From Strigamia acuminata (lineage: Eukaryota > Arthropoda > Chilopoda > Geophilomorpha > Linotaeniidae), in the NCBI GenBank assembly GCA_949358305.1, contig OX442323.1:808001-868000 (forward strand): a stretch of 60,000 nt of DNA, given 5' to 3'. This document shows positions 44,361-53,599 of this stretch, piece after piece; the stretch's first letter is position 1, and every line of letters begins with the position of its first letter. The position numbers and the translations under genes were made by a program. Under the pieces are notes generated by a model. That model was not told the origin of the DNA. It ran no database searches and saw only the letters and a program-made list of their open reading frames with translations.

Positions 44361-44861
44361 TGTAGCGTGGTGAAAAAAATAAAACGGGCCAGTGGAAGCT
44401 ATTAATGGCCGAAATGAGCGTAATAATGACGACGTGGCACGGGCGCGCTTCTCCGCACGGCCTCGTGAAAACGTGTGTGTTTGCCACTTATCAAACGTGG
44501 CAAACAAAGAACAAAAGCTTAATAAAAAGCCTAAATAAAACGGTTTAATGAAAATATACACTTACATACTGCTATAAATGAAGAGAATACATAAAGGCGA
44601 CCGTCCTGTGCGGGAGACGCCATGTTGGATAACAAAAGCAAAAACGATAAGACACCATCTGGTGCTCACTTTACTAAGCGACAATATTTCACATTAAGTG
44701 AAAATTAAAGAAAATGATAAAGGGCGCATGGTGCTCAATGCTTAAAATACGATATGTATCAAAACTAGATACATAAGTGGGGAAAACAAAACATATACAT
44801 TATAAATAAATAAAGGAAAAACTCTGTAATTGTGAAATAATAAATGATCTCTTGATCTACA
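44361..44861 (-). repeat. Copia 3' LTR (501 bp)
   Basis: On the plus strand it reads TGTAGCGTGG...GATCTACA. It contains a perfect 9-bp hairpin (GTTTGCCAC/GTGGCAAAC, 44479-44505) and CGCCATGTTGGATAA (44619-44633), a YY1/Pho-like site. The copy is at 50608-51108. Confidence 0.95.
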
Positions 44862-44865
44862 AATT

Positions 44866-44875
44866 CCCCCTTTTC
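44866..44875 (-). promoter_or_regulatory. Copia polypurine tract
   Basis: On the minus strand GAAAAGGGGG followed by AATT, ending at the 3' LTR. Confidence 0.8.
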
Positions 44876-45070
44876 ACAATCACAGGGATGAACAAATAAC
44901 AAATGAAATAAGAAAGTCGAGACTGTAACCCCGGAAAAGACATGATTCCAATGTCGTATACAATAATTATAACTAAAGAAAGCGAATTACCGAGCCGGGT
45001 ACTTTTAGGGCACTTATAAACACAATTCCCAATCTAATGCTCAGTAATTCTCAAATTCTGGATAAATAAA

Positions 45071-48000
45071 TTAGGAATGACGTATCCGATGAAAATCAAA
45101 AATGTTCGCAATCAGTAGATTAAGCCGGTCCGCACTTAACCACTTGGTGAATATGTCAGAGACGTTTATGCTCCCGGGTATTTTCCTCAGTTCGAAACGT
45201 CCCTCGGAATGCCACTCCCTGAGCCAGTGGAACTTCACACGGATGTACTTCGTGCGTGAATTTTCCACGTCATTGGTCGAGAACTGGATGGATGCCAATG
45301 CGTCCGAAAATATGATGGGCTTGGAAACACGATTGAGCAATGGAAGCTCGGAGTAAATGTGGTCAAGCCAATAAAGCTCTTTGACGACCTCCATTAATGC
45401 TACAAACTCCGCTTCCATTGTCGAAGCTGCGACGCTGGTCTGTTTTTTACATGACCATCCAATCGGTGTGTTCCCAATGAACGCAATATATCCACCAAAA
45501 CTCAGGGAAGTAGCCACATCGCTGGCCCACGATGCGTCCGTGTAGGCCCAGAGTTGTCCCGATGTGCAGTTAGACAGTTCAATACAATAATTCGCGGTGT
45601 TAGCTACGTAACGTAGGACTTGAAGCAATGCTTTGATGTGTGCCGCGGTATAACAATTGTTGTACTGAGACAGAGTAATCACGGAATATAATATATCCGG
45701 TCGGGTTCGAGATGCCAAGAACAGAAGGGATCCAATCAGCGATCTGTATGGGAAATCTGCCAAATTTTCTTTTGGTCCCTTGACTAAAGTCGTTCCAGGT
45801 GTGACAGGCACTTTAATGACGTTGTCTGCCGTTATGCCAAACTTCTTTAACAGTTTCTCGATGAATACGCTTTGAATCATGAAAGTTTGGCCCATATGTC
45901 GCACGAATTCGACTCCCAGCAGTTTGGTTATTGGTCCCAAGTCCACAATCTCGAATTTACTGCTGATCAGTTGGAGTACTTGGGTCAAAATGCTCTTAGA
46001 CGAATAAAATAGAACTATATCGTCCACGTAGACGAGCATGACCGCTGATTTGCCGAAAACGTAGACACAGTTGCAGGCGGGCATCTTGCGAAAACCTAAC
46101 TCTTTGAGAGTCTCGTCCAATTTTTGATACCATTCACGACCGGACTGGTGTAACCCGTATAACGATTTCGTGAGCAACCAAACATTTTCCGGATCATCAC
46201 ACATTGCGCCTGCAGGAATTCTCATATAAATTCGATGTTTAAGCTCTCCATATAAGTAGGCGCATTTTATGTCGAGGTGAGTGTCTTGCCATCCTTTGAG
46301 GACCACGAGGAGGCAAAAGAAGAAACGGATAAGCACGAAATTTACAACTGGGCTGAAAACTTCGTCGAAGTCAATCCCAATGGTTTGGCGAAAGCCTTGC
46401 GCTACTAATCTCGCACGGTAACGATTGATCTTTCCGGTCGCGTCCGTTTTTAATTTAAAAATCCATTTACAGCCCAGTATTGTTGTATTTGGCGGTTTAG
46501 GCACTTCCTGATACACCTCCCTTTTCTTGAAGGTTCCGAGCTCCTCATCGATGGCTTCACGCCATTTTGGTGCATCAGGGAATTTCCCAGCTTCGGAATA
46601 ACTGGACGGTTCACGGCGGCATAAATGGATAATGGGTCGAATTGGAGGAACCTCAGGCAATTGGTGTTCCATGTTGCCGAAGAAGAAAAGGTCATCATCG
46701 TAGATAATGCCCTCTTTATCACAATACTCTCGAATGTTCGGTTTTGAGCGCAGCCGTAAGCCTGGTTTCGGGAAGTAGTACACATCTATCTTTATTTGTC
46801 CGGGGAATTGATCTTTCCTCAGATGTTCCTCCCGTTTCCAGTGGCTACAAGGACCGGTGCCACCTACGTAACGCCATTTATAAGATGTAGTGGCTGTAGG
46901 GATGATTGTTGGAACAACAGTGTGAGTTTCAGTCGGCGCTGGTGGCGGACGATGCGTTGGTCCAGAGCCCCGACGTGCCGTTACGAAAGGATTAGGTGAA
47001 CCCGGAGGTGAATTGTCCGGGGTATGAAAAGGTGACACTGTCGGAGTCAAAACAGGAGACGGTTTCGGAGTTGGAACCCGAACTGGTGGAGAAGGCGGTG
47101 GAGAAATACCTCCCACGGCACCTTGGGGTGTTGAATCGTCCGAATCATAATCACTCGACGTGTTCTGGTCTTCCGAGTCCGACATTCTGGCTGGCCAATC
47201 AGAATAACCAACGTTGTCGTCAAAATTCACCCTTGACGTCGTCGTAGGAACAGACTGGGCATTAAGATCTTCAGCCAATGACGTTTGTCGTCGAGAATTG
47301 TGACTCGATCGTCGAAAAGACTGTTTTTCATCAATCTGTACATGAATTGTTTCGATTACTTTATCATCAATGGGGTTCCAGACACGATATCCTCTGGTTC
47401 CTGTCGCATAACCAACGAGAAACCCTTCCCAAGCTCGTGATTCGAATTTGCTTCTACCAGGGGCTGTGTAGTGGACCCAGCATTTAGATCCAATCTTGCG
47501 AAGGTGTCGGAGAGAAAGAGCTCGTTGGCGCCAGAGAATGTAAGGGACCTCATTGTTCAATCTGGAATGGGGACTTCTGTTCTTGACGTATGCAAAATTG
47601 ACGGCAATCTCGGCCCAAAGCTCAAGAGGAAGTTGAGTTTCATCCAAAATTGCACGAAAATGGTCGGCCATCGTCCTATTTATTCGTTCGGCCGTTCCAT
47701 TCATCTGAGGGGATGCAGGGTTAGTCCTCTGCGCTTGAATTCCAGAATCGTTGAGATATTTGGTAAATTCGTTGGAAATAAATTCCCCGCCTCGATCAGT
47801 CCGTATGGCTTTGATTCGAGTATTTGCTACTCGCTCGACACGGGAGACAAAGTCTTTAAAACACTGAAAAGTTTGTGATTTCTGGGCGATGGGAATTATC
47901 CAAGTATAACGAGTGGCGTCGTCAATAATTGTTAGAACGTAGCGAGCACCGCCGAATGATGTCGCAGGTGCTGGCCCCCAAAGATCCATATGCATCAGAT

Positions 48001-49867
48001 CTAATGCCTTAGTGGTAATTGGATGTGGATCTGGTTTATGCGACGCTCGAATTGATTTAGCGATTCGGCAATGATTGCAGGCGAGCTCTTGGCGAACTTC
48101 TTCCGGTGTAAAACCATAAACTTGTGGGTTGTTGGCCAAAAGTCTAATGGCATTGGCGTGTAAATGCCCTAACCGGCTGTGCCAAAGTCCCGTACTGTCC
48201 TTCTTTGACGTTGCAGTAGCAATTGGTTTTTGACCATTCTGCTTAATCTGCTTGCCTGGATTGGATTTGGGAGGAATGCTATTCAGGGCCGTAGCATAGG
48301 ACGGGACAATGGGGTTGGAATTGGTAAGGACAGGTGTAGGTACGGGAGGAGGATGGAAAGTCTGAGGAAGGATATTTTTAGGCACTGGATTTGGCAACTC
48401 GATGCGAAAATCAGTAATGTCTCTTGTCTTCGACTTCTTGGATGCTTTCTTAATTTTTGGAAAATCTTCCTCAATCGTAACCATAGTTTTGCGATTTGTA
48501 GATGGCAAAACCTCATTTTGAACTTGAGGATTGTTCACAGTAACTGTCGTGGGCGGACGCAATCCATCGACGTAATACAATCCTCCCTTTTGTCTCGCGC
48601 GGAGGACGCTGTGTCTAATATCGGTTTCATACACATTTATTTCGGAATTAAATATGTGGATGTGGTGTTTATTATTGTCTATCCGCGATACCGAGATGAG
48701 GTTCGCCTCGAAGTTCGGAGCATACAAGACTTCGTGTAGATTCACCACACATTCGCAATTGTCAATAAAGGTCTGAATTCGCACAGTTCCTTTTCCAGTA
48801 ACCTGTGAATGGCCTTGGCCTAACTCAATGTCAAAAGGTGTAACTGGTTGAAAATCCGAAAACCAAGCCTTGACGTGAGAAACATGGTCCGTTGCCCCAC
48901 AATCGACGATCCATTCCGAATTTTGCATGAAGTGTGCAATTGGGACCTCAACTTGTGGTGGCGCATTCAAAAAGAAGTTGGACTCTCTTCGAACTTGAGA
49001 ATTCCCCCTTGGTTTCGAATTATCTTGTTGATTTGCCTTCTGCTTGCGTTTACGGCTGGAACTGCGTGATTTGCGTTGAAAAGTGGCAGTTGGGCGATTT
49101 TTGTCAATTCTATTTGGATTCGGAGGATGTGGACAGCGATTCGCATAATGGCCCATGTCCCCGCAGTTATAACACTGAATTTGAGTTAATGGTCGTGAAG
49201 GGCGCGATTGGTCCCGTCCACGACGTTCATTGGCAAAAGCTTGAGATGACGAATTCGGATTATCCCGGGAAGAAATGGATTTGAGCCGGAGATATTCCGA
49301 AAGTAATTGGTCAGCTACTTTAATCGGCTTGAAGTCGTCGTCTGGCCAATGATATATTGCAAAAGAAACTTGGGAATATTCGCTGGGCAACATGTCCAAA
49401 TACTGATAAGCTTTATGGTCATCTGATATTGTTTCTTTCACATCAGTCAATTTTCGGACGTGATCGTCCACTCTGCCGATGAAATCTACCATCTCTTCGC
49501 CAGGTAAGAGATGAAGACCAAGAAACTCGCGGCGCATAGCGGCCTTGCGAGCACGAGAAGATGGTGCATACACTTTTGCGAGGGCGTCCCATGACTCCTT
49601 TGGTGTATTGCAGGGATCTAAGACGGATCGTTTCGCCTCGCTCACTTGGCAGTAAATTAAACCCAATGCACGGTCCTTTCTTTTCTTGTACTTTTTCAAT
49701 TCCTTGTCATTAAATGTCTTAAGGTCGGCTTCCTCGGTGTCTTCCGTGACGTGATGCCACAATCCTTCTGACTTCAAATACATGCGCATCGATCTGCGCC
49801 ATGATTCATAATTTCCGATTGACAAAATCGGAATTTTGCCGACCGACGCGTCTGAAGACTTGGACAT
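45071..49867 (-). CDS. gag-pol: Copia Gag-Pol polyprotein, intact (1598 aa)
   Basis: ATG at 49867 (MSKSSDASVGKIPIL); the frame is open seven codons further but without another ATG. Order: Gag with a UBN2/DUF4219-like start (GNYESWRRSMRMYL); zinc knuckle CYNCGDMGHYANRC (C232-C245); protease WIVDCGATDHVSH (D322), with DCG in place of the usual DSG; integrase with LWHSRLGHLH and CNHC zinc ligands, then catalytic motifs HMDLWGP, RTDRGGEF and NGTAERINR; a disordered Pro/Ser/Thr-rich linker; RT with CKWIFKLK and YVDD (1280-1283); and RNase H with YTDASWASD and STMEAEFVAL. The integrase-before-RT order is diagnostic. No frameshift or stop is present. The product would assemble particles and integrate cDNA. 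Confidence 0.95.
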   Translation of the reverse strand: MSKSSDASVGKIPILSIGNYESWRRSMRMYLKSEGLWHHVTEDTEEADLKTFNDKELKKYKKRKDRALGLIYCQVSEAKRSVLDPCNTPKESWDALAKVYAPSSRARKAAMRREFLGLHLLPGEEMVDFIGRVDDHVRKLTDVKETISDDHKAYQYLDMLPSEYSQVSFAIYHWPDDDFKPIKVADQLLSEYLRLKSISSRDNPNSSSQAFANERRGRDQSRPSRPLTQIQCYNCGDMGHYANRCPHPPNPNRIDKNRPTATFQRKSRSSSRKRKQKANQQDNSKPRGNSQVRRESNFFLNAPPQVEVPIAHFMQNSEWIVDCGATDHVSHVKAWFSDFQPVTPFDIELGQGHSQVTGKGTVRIQTFIDNCECVVNLHEVLYAPNFEANLISVSRIDNNKHHIHIFNSEINVYETDIRHSVLRARQKGGLYYVDGLRPPTTVTVNNPQVQNEVLPSTNRKTMVTIEEDFPKIKKASKKSKTRDITDFRIELPNPVPKNILPQTFHPPPVPTPVLTNSNPIVPSYATALNSIPPKSNPGKQIKQNGQKPIATATSKKDSTGLWHSRLGHLHANAIRLLANNPQVYGFTPEEVRQELACNHCRIAKSIRASHKPDPHPITTKALDLMHMDLWGPAPATSFGGARYVLTIIDDATRYTWIIPIAQKSQTFQCFKDFVSRVERVANTRIKAIRTDRGGEFISNEFTKYLNDSGIQAQRTNPASPQMNGTAERINRTMADHFRAILDETQLPLELWAEIAVNFAYVKNRSPHSRLNNEVPYILWRQRALSLRHLRKIGSKCWVHYTAPGRSKFESRAWEGFLVGYATGTRGYRVWNPIDDKVIETIHVQIDEKQSFRRSSHNSRRQTSLAEDLNAQSVPTTTSRVNFDDNVGYSDWPARMSDSEDQNTSSDYDSDDSTPQGAVGGISPPPSPPVRVPTPKPSPVLTPTVSPFHTPDNSPPGSPNPFVTARRGSGPTHRPPPAPTETHTVVPTIIPTATTSYKWRYVGGTGPCSHWKREEHLRKDQFPGQIKIDVYYFPKPGLRLRSKPNIREYCDKEGIIYDDDLFFFGNMEHQLPEVPPIRPIIHLCRREPSSYSEAGKFPDAPKWREAIDEELGTFKKREVYQEVPKPPNTTILGCKWIFKLKTDATGKINRYRARLVAQGFRQTIGIDFDEVFSPVVNFVLIRFFFCLLVVLKGWQDTHLDIKCAYLYGELKHRIYMRIPAGAMCDDPENVWLLTKSLYGLHQSGREWYQKLDETLKELGFRKMPACNCVYVFGKSAVMLVYVDDIVLFYSSKSILTQVLQLISSKFEIVDLGPITKLLGVEFVRHMGQTFMIQSVFIEKLLKKFGITADNVIKVPVTPGTTLVKGPKENLADFPYRSLIGSLLFLASRTRPDILYSVITLSQYNNCYTAAHIKALLQVLRYVANTANYCIELSNCTSGQLWAYTDASWASDVATSLSFGGYIAFIGNTPIGWSCKKQTSVAASTMEAEFVALMEVVKELYWLDHIYSELPLLNRVSKPIIFSDALASIQFSTNDVENSRTKYIRVKFHWLREWHSEGRFELRKIPGSINVSDIFTKWLSADRLNLLIANIFDFHRIRHS

Positions 49868-50273
49868 CGTGAAAGGAAGCACTGACACAGGGAATGACTA
49901 AATTTGATTGAAGCACTGAGACTGGACGTCTCGAAGCACAAAACGTCGCACTGAGAATCGGAGCACTGTCAAGGCGGAAACCACGATGGGGAACCGATGC
50001 TACAATCGGTTTAAAAACCTTAGGCAAGTATCCCCCTAACGTCCTTTGCAAGCCACCTGGGGCCACGGGAGTGTTAGGTGGCGCAGGGATAGCCTTGCCC
50101 AAGAATACTAGCTTCACGTGCCCGAATGGACGAAGGGTGAAGCCGAATCTAATTGACCCCCAAAAACTTAAACCTATCTTAAAATTAACAAAGTATATTG
50201 CGACTACTGTAGGGAGAGAATGATTAGTGATATGTTGAGATGAGATGAGCGACGACGGCGAGTTATCACGTCG

Positions 50274-50475
50274 AAAATCGTCGGTTTGCATCAAAACTCG
50301 TCGATTTACATCAGAACGCGAAAATCGTCGCGAAAACTTCAAAAATCGTCGTAAATCCTGGAAAAATCGTCGAAAATCTGTGTAACTCAGGTACCGACAC
50401 GCCGTACAAGGTGCACTGCACGTGGGAAAATTCCAAAATCGTCGAAAAATCGGTTGAAAATGATGAAAATCGTCG
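50274..50475. repeat. AAAATCGTCG repeat cluster in the Copia leader
   Basis: Six exact copies of AAAATCGTCG (plus-strand reading) start at 50274, 50321, 50342, 50363, 50435 and 50466, with several degenerate copies between. On the element's own strand the motif is CGACGATTTT. Spacing is irregular except for two 21-bp intervals. Confidence 0.85.
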
Positions 50476-50594
50476 AAAATGGCGGCCGTCGGGTGAAAAT
50501 CTGAAAATACACAAACTCGGCGCGAATTTTCGCGAATTTCGCGAAAATGGCGTCGATAATTAGCAATAAATAACACGATGGGTCGTCCCCAGCT

Positions 50595-50605
50595 CTCTGC
50601 TACCA
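50595..50605 (-). promoter_or_regulatory. Copia primer binding site (initiator tRNA-Met-like)
   Basis: On the minus strand TGGTAGCAGAG, two bases after the 5' LTR. It matches the complement of the 3' end of initiator tRNA-Met as I recall it, then diverges. Confidence 0.75.
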
Positions 50606-50607
50606 CT

Positions 50608-51108
50608 TGTAGCGTGGTGAAAAAAATAAAACGGGCCAGTGGAAGCTATTAATGGCCGAAATGAGCGTAATAATGACGACGTGGCACGGGCGCGCTTCTC
50701 CGCACGGCCTCGTGAAAACGTGTGTGTTTGCCACTTATCAAACGTGGCAAACAAAGAACAAAAGCTTAATAAAAAGCCTAAATAAAACGGTTTAATGAAA
50801 ATATACACTTACATACTGCTATAAATGAAGAGAATACATAAAGGCGACCGTCCTGTGCGGGAGACGCCATGTTGGATAACAAAAGCAAAAACGATAAGAC
50901 ACCATCTGGTGCTCACTTTACTAAGCGACAATATTTCACATTAAGTGAAAATTAAAGAAAATGATAAAGGGCGCATGGTGCTCAATGCTTAAAATACGAT
51001 ATGTATCAAAACTAGATACATAAGTGGGGAAAACAAAACATATACATTATAAATAAATAAAGGAAAAACTCTGTAATTGTGAAATAATAAATGATCTCTT
51101 GATCTACA
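50608..51108 (-). repeat. Copia 5' LTR (501 bp)
   Basis: Same length as the copy at 44361-44861, with no difference found by eye. The hairpin is at 50726-50752 and the YY1-like CGCCATGTT at 50866. Confidence 0.95.
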
Positions 51109-51113
51109 CGAGC
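51109..51113. repeat. Target-site duplication of Copia, right copy
   Basis: CGAGC, pairing with 44356-44360. Confidence 0.93.
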
Positions 51114-51724
51114 AACGTCAACGGGAGTACGAGCAGAAACATGCGGCGGAAAAAGCACGCGTTGCCGAGATCCATCGTGTTGAGGAGGAAAAGAAAGCGA
51201 TCCAGGAGGCTAAGGAAGCGGAAGAAAAGCGATGCGCTGAGGAAACTCGTTTAAACGAATTGCGAGAGATGCTTCAAACTTCAGCTCACCATCACGAATT
51301 TGCGCCATCCATTCCACCAGGTCCGGGTTTCTCGGGTTGGGACGATGCCCCACCCACAATTACTTTGGAACTTTTGCCTAGCTTGATGTCTCCAGCAGCT
51401 ATTATCTGCAACTTCGCTAACGGTCGAGGTGAGTGCCTTCAATTTGGAATGTCGACACAAGCGCAACGACAACTTTTCCGTTCCCTCGCCGTTGCTGATT
51501 TGCGCATGCCTTTGGCCGAGGCAAATCCGTTATTAAATTTGTTGTATCGACGATATGGAGAGTTATTTCTCGACCATTGTCGGAACGAGATTAACCGACG
51601 AGGTGCAGTTAACTTTCATGATGCGCAGCGCATAGTGGTGGAAATTGCGCTCAATATGATTAAATATTTCCGAATTCCTCGTCATCGCGAAATCTTGGAA
51701 AAGGATTTCGAACAACAATCCTAA
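51114..51724 (+). pseudogene. Gypsy-B third ORF, 3' part
   Basis: After Copia and one CGAGC copy are discounted, the reading frame of the 5' part continues here in phase, with no stop until TAA at 51722-51724, adding about 203 codons. The first ~55 residues are almost entirely Glu/Lys/Arg/Ala (for example EEEKKAIQEAKEAEEKR), a coiled coil or single charged helix. Then follow a short His/Pro linker (HHHEFAPSIPPGPGF) and a compact C-terminal domain (QRQLFRSLAVADLR, NLLYRRYGELFLDH, ending KDFEQQS). No membrane segment is present. The full third protein would have been about 925 residues. Its family is not recognised. Confidence 0.78.
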
Positions 51725-51845
51725 ACGTGACTTTGTGCGCAAGTTTTTTGCAAATTGAAGTCAGGAGATCACATCAATGGGCGTTTCGTAAAATTCCTCC
51801 GCTTCGGCGTTGAGTTGAAGGACTTGATACGAGGATCCTGGTGAT

Positions 51846-52175
51846 TTGCGAAGACTTTGTGCGCACTTCAACCTACCATTCATCATTATTTTGTGTTTTC
51901 ATCATATTTTCATCTCTAATTGTGTCCAAAATGCGCCGCCAGATCGTGGATCTCTGGTAAATGCCCTAATAAAACATCTCCGCATTTGTGCGTTGAGTTT
52001 GGGCTGGCCTGCATTTAAAAATCCTCACGGTATCCACAACCAACATTCATCATCATCTTTAAATCTTCATCATTTTCCCGTTCCGCCATGCGATTCCATT
52101 GATGAGGCGCTCCGTAAAATATCTCTCGAGTTGGAGGACTTGATGGAACGAGCTTGGGCAGCGGTAATGTGTTGA
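51846..52175 (+). CDS. Possible small ORF or exon in the Gypsy-B 3' region
   Basis: An open frame of 109 codons without an ATG near its start. Its last third (from about 52086) encodes an amphipathic helical segment (DEALRKISLELEDLMERAW) that looks like real protein, unlike the AT-rich surroundings. It might be an alternative exon of the third ORF or a decayed gene. It is not recognised. Confidence 0.25.
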   Translation: MRRLCAHFNLPFIIILCFHHIFISNCVQNAPPDRGSLVNALIKHLRICALSLGWPAFKNPHGIHNQHSSSSLNLHHFPVPPCDSIDEALRKISLELEDLMERAWAAVMC

Positions 52176-52306
52176 TTTGAAGAACAAATAACTATTATTA
52201 GTGTTTCATCATAGGTGTTATTATTTTTGCGCAACTTTTCAATTGTGATAATTCTCACTGATAATTTATATTTTTATTTAATTATTTTTAGATTTTTAGT
52301 GCTACA

Positions 52307-52350
52307 ATTATGTTTTTATTTAAGTGCAATTATGTTTTTATTTAAGTGCA
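52307..52350. repeat. 22-bp tandem duplication
   Basis: Two adjacent exact copies of a 22-bp unit beginning attatgtttttatttaagt, at 52307-52328 and 52329-52350. Confidence 0.9.
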
Positions 52351-53390
52351 ATTATGATTTTGATAATTTTTTTAGTTATATTATTGAAATATCTATTTTA
52401 GTTTAATATCTTTCTGTGCCATAATCATTCCAGAATTACCTTCATTTAATTATAACAATAGTCCTAAAGATTAGGAATTTAATTCTATTTAATTTTGAAT
52501 TTAATTTCATTTGATTTCAGTTAACCTTTATTTTAGCGCAATTATTCTGGAATGATCCAAGTTAGTATTCAATGTTTAAATTTATTTAATGAATATTTTT
52601 CTTTAATTATTTAGCATTTAATCAAGACTATTGTGATACTTTTTTGACCCTTCATTTAATTTTGTGATATTTTCTGATCAACATATTTAATTCCGTGGCA
52701 ATACGAGTAGTATTGTGCGCGCGGGTATTTGTTATGTTTTATAATATTTTATATGTTTCTATTTTCCATTTCATTCATAGAATTAATAACCTAAATTATC
52801 CTTGCGCAAAGTTTCGCGCATCCATTTAAAAGTTCCTAATTAATCTGAAATCATACTTACCTTATGCAGGTTGCATAATTTTGTACCTTACCTTTATTTT
52901 GTATTTGTTTTGCGCAATTACGCGCATCCTACCATAACATAAATACCCAATTTGATATTAATAAATCCCAACCTGATTCTTGATAATTCTCATGTGTCGG
53001 CTCTTTATTTTTGTTTAATTTAAAATTGTTTATTCGATGATTTTTATACAGAAAGCAGAAGTTTGTTTATACAAAAAAGTAAAAGTGTTTAAAATTTTTA
53101 TTTCATAAATTGTTTGGGTAAAGTGTATAGACTCTCGTCCGTCCTAGGTATCGTCGGCCCCTTTAGGTTTAGTGTTCGCCCTCCTTGTGTCGTCCCTGTT
53201 CGTCTTGTGATTTCGAGTAGAATGATTTAAAATTTACCATTGTGACTTTACAAAAATCTTAGTTTAAATTTATTTTCAAAAGCCATGGTGATTTATTAAT
53301 TCTCTGTCTCTAATAATTTAATTGATTTTTGATATTTAATTTGGTATTGTTTAACTTTTGTTTATTATTTTGACAAGGTTGTTAAGTTTT

Positions 53391-53515
53391 TGCACCACGT
53401 GCATTATTTTTGACAAAGTTATTAAGTCTTTGCGCAGACGCGCATCATTCTTTTTTGTTGTTTAATTTATTTAATTTATTTTTTGAGAATTTGTATAGTT
53501 TTTGCGCATAGCGCA
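53391..53515. repeat. Cluster of short inverted repeats
   Basis: TGCAC-cac-GTGCA (53391-53403), TGCGC-agac-GCGCA (53431-53444) and TGCGC-ata-GCGCA (53503-53515). The first two lie in degenerate ~40-bp repeats that begin gacaa[g/a]gtt[g/a]ttaagt. Confidence 0.8.
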
Positions 53516-53586
53516 TTATTATTGTATGACTTTCCTTGTCTCTTATCCTTTTATTCTCTTCGATAAATCTCGAATAATAAAAGCCT

Positions 53587-53599
53587 AAGGGGGGAGGGA
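53587..53599 (+). promoter_or_regulatory. Gypsy-B polypurine tract
   Basis: AAGGGGGGAGGGA directly before the 3' LTR. Confidence 0.88.

Larger units (their letters stand above)
49868..50607 (-). other. Copia 5' leader
   Basis: 740-bp leader between the primer site and the gag ATG on the minus strand. One frame is open through all of it (50606-49806, overlapping the gag start), but it begins with GTG inside the primer site and its composition is driven by the internal repeats, so I do not call a gene. It holds the repeat cluster at 50274-50475 and YY1-like aaaatggcgg (50476-50485). Confidence 0.6.
44361..51108 (-). mobile_element. Ty1/Copia LTR retrotransposon, minus strand, inside Gypsy-B ORF3
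   Basis: 6748 bp with 501-bp LTRs at each end that look identical, a 5-bp target duplication, an initiator-Met-type primer site, a purine tract and one intact polyprotein ORF in which integrase precedes RT, the order that defines Ty1/Copia. It lies antisense to Gypsy-B. Intact coding capacity and identical LTRs make it the most likely active element here. Confidence 0.96.
51725..53586 (+). other. Gypsy-B 3' region, AT-rich with GCGCA inverted pairs
   Basis: 1.86 kb of AT-rich sequence. It contains one possible small coding segment (51846-52175), a 22-bp tandem duplication (52307-52350), inverted TGCGC...GCGCA pairs at 52803, 52911, 53431 and 53503, and a variant at 53391. No env or other recognised gene. 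Confidence 0.65.

Noticed and set aside
49806-50606. 266-codon frame through the Copia leader
   Set aside because: Starts with GTG inside the primer binding site, and its residues follow the AAAATCGTCG repeats rather than a protein family.
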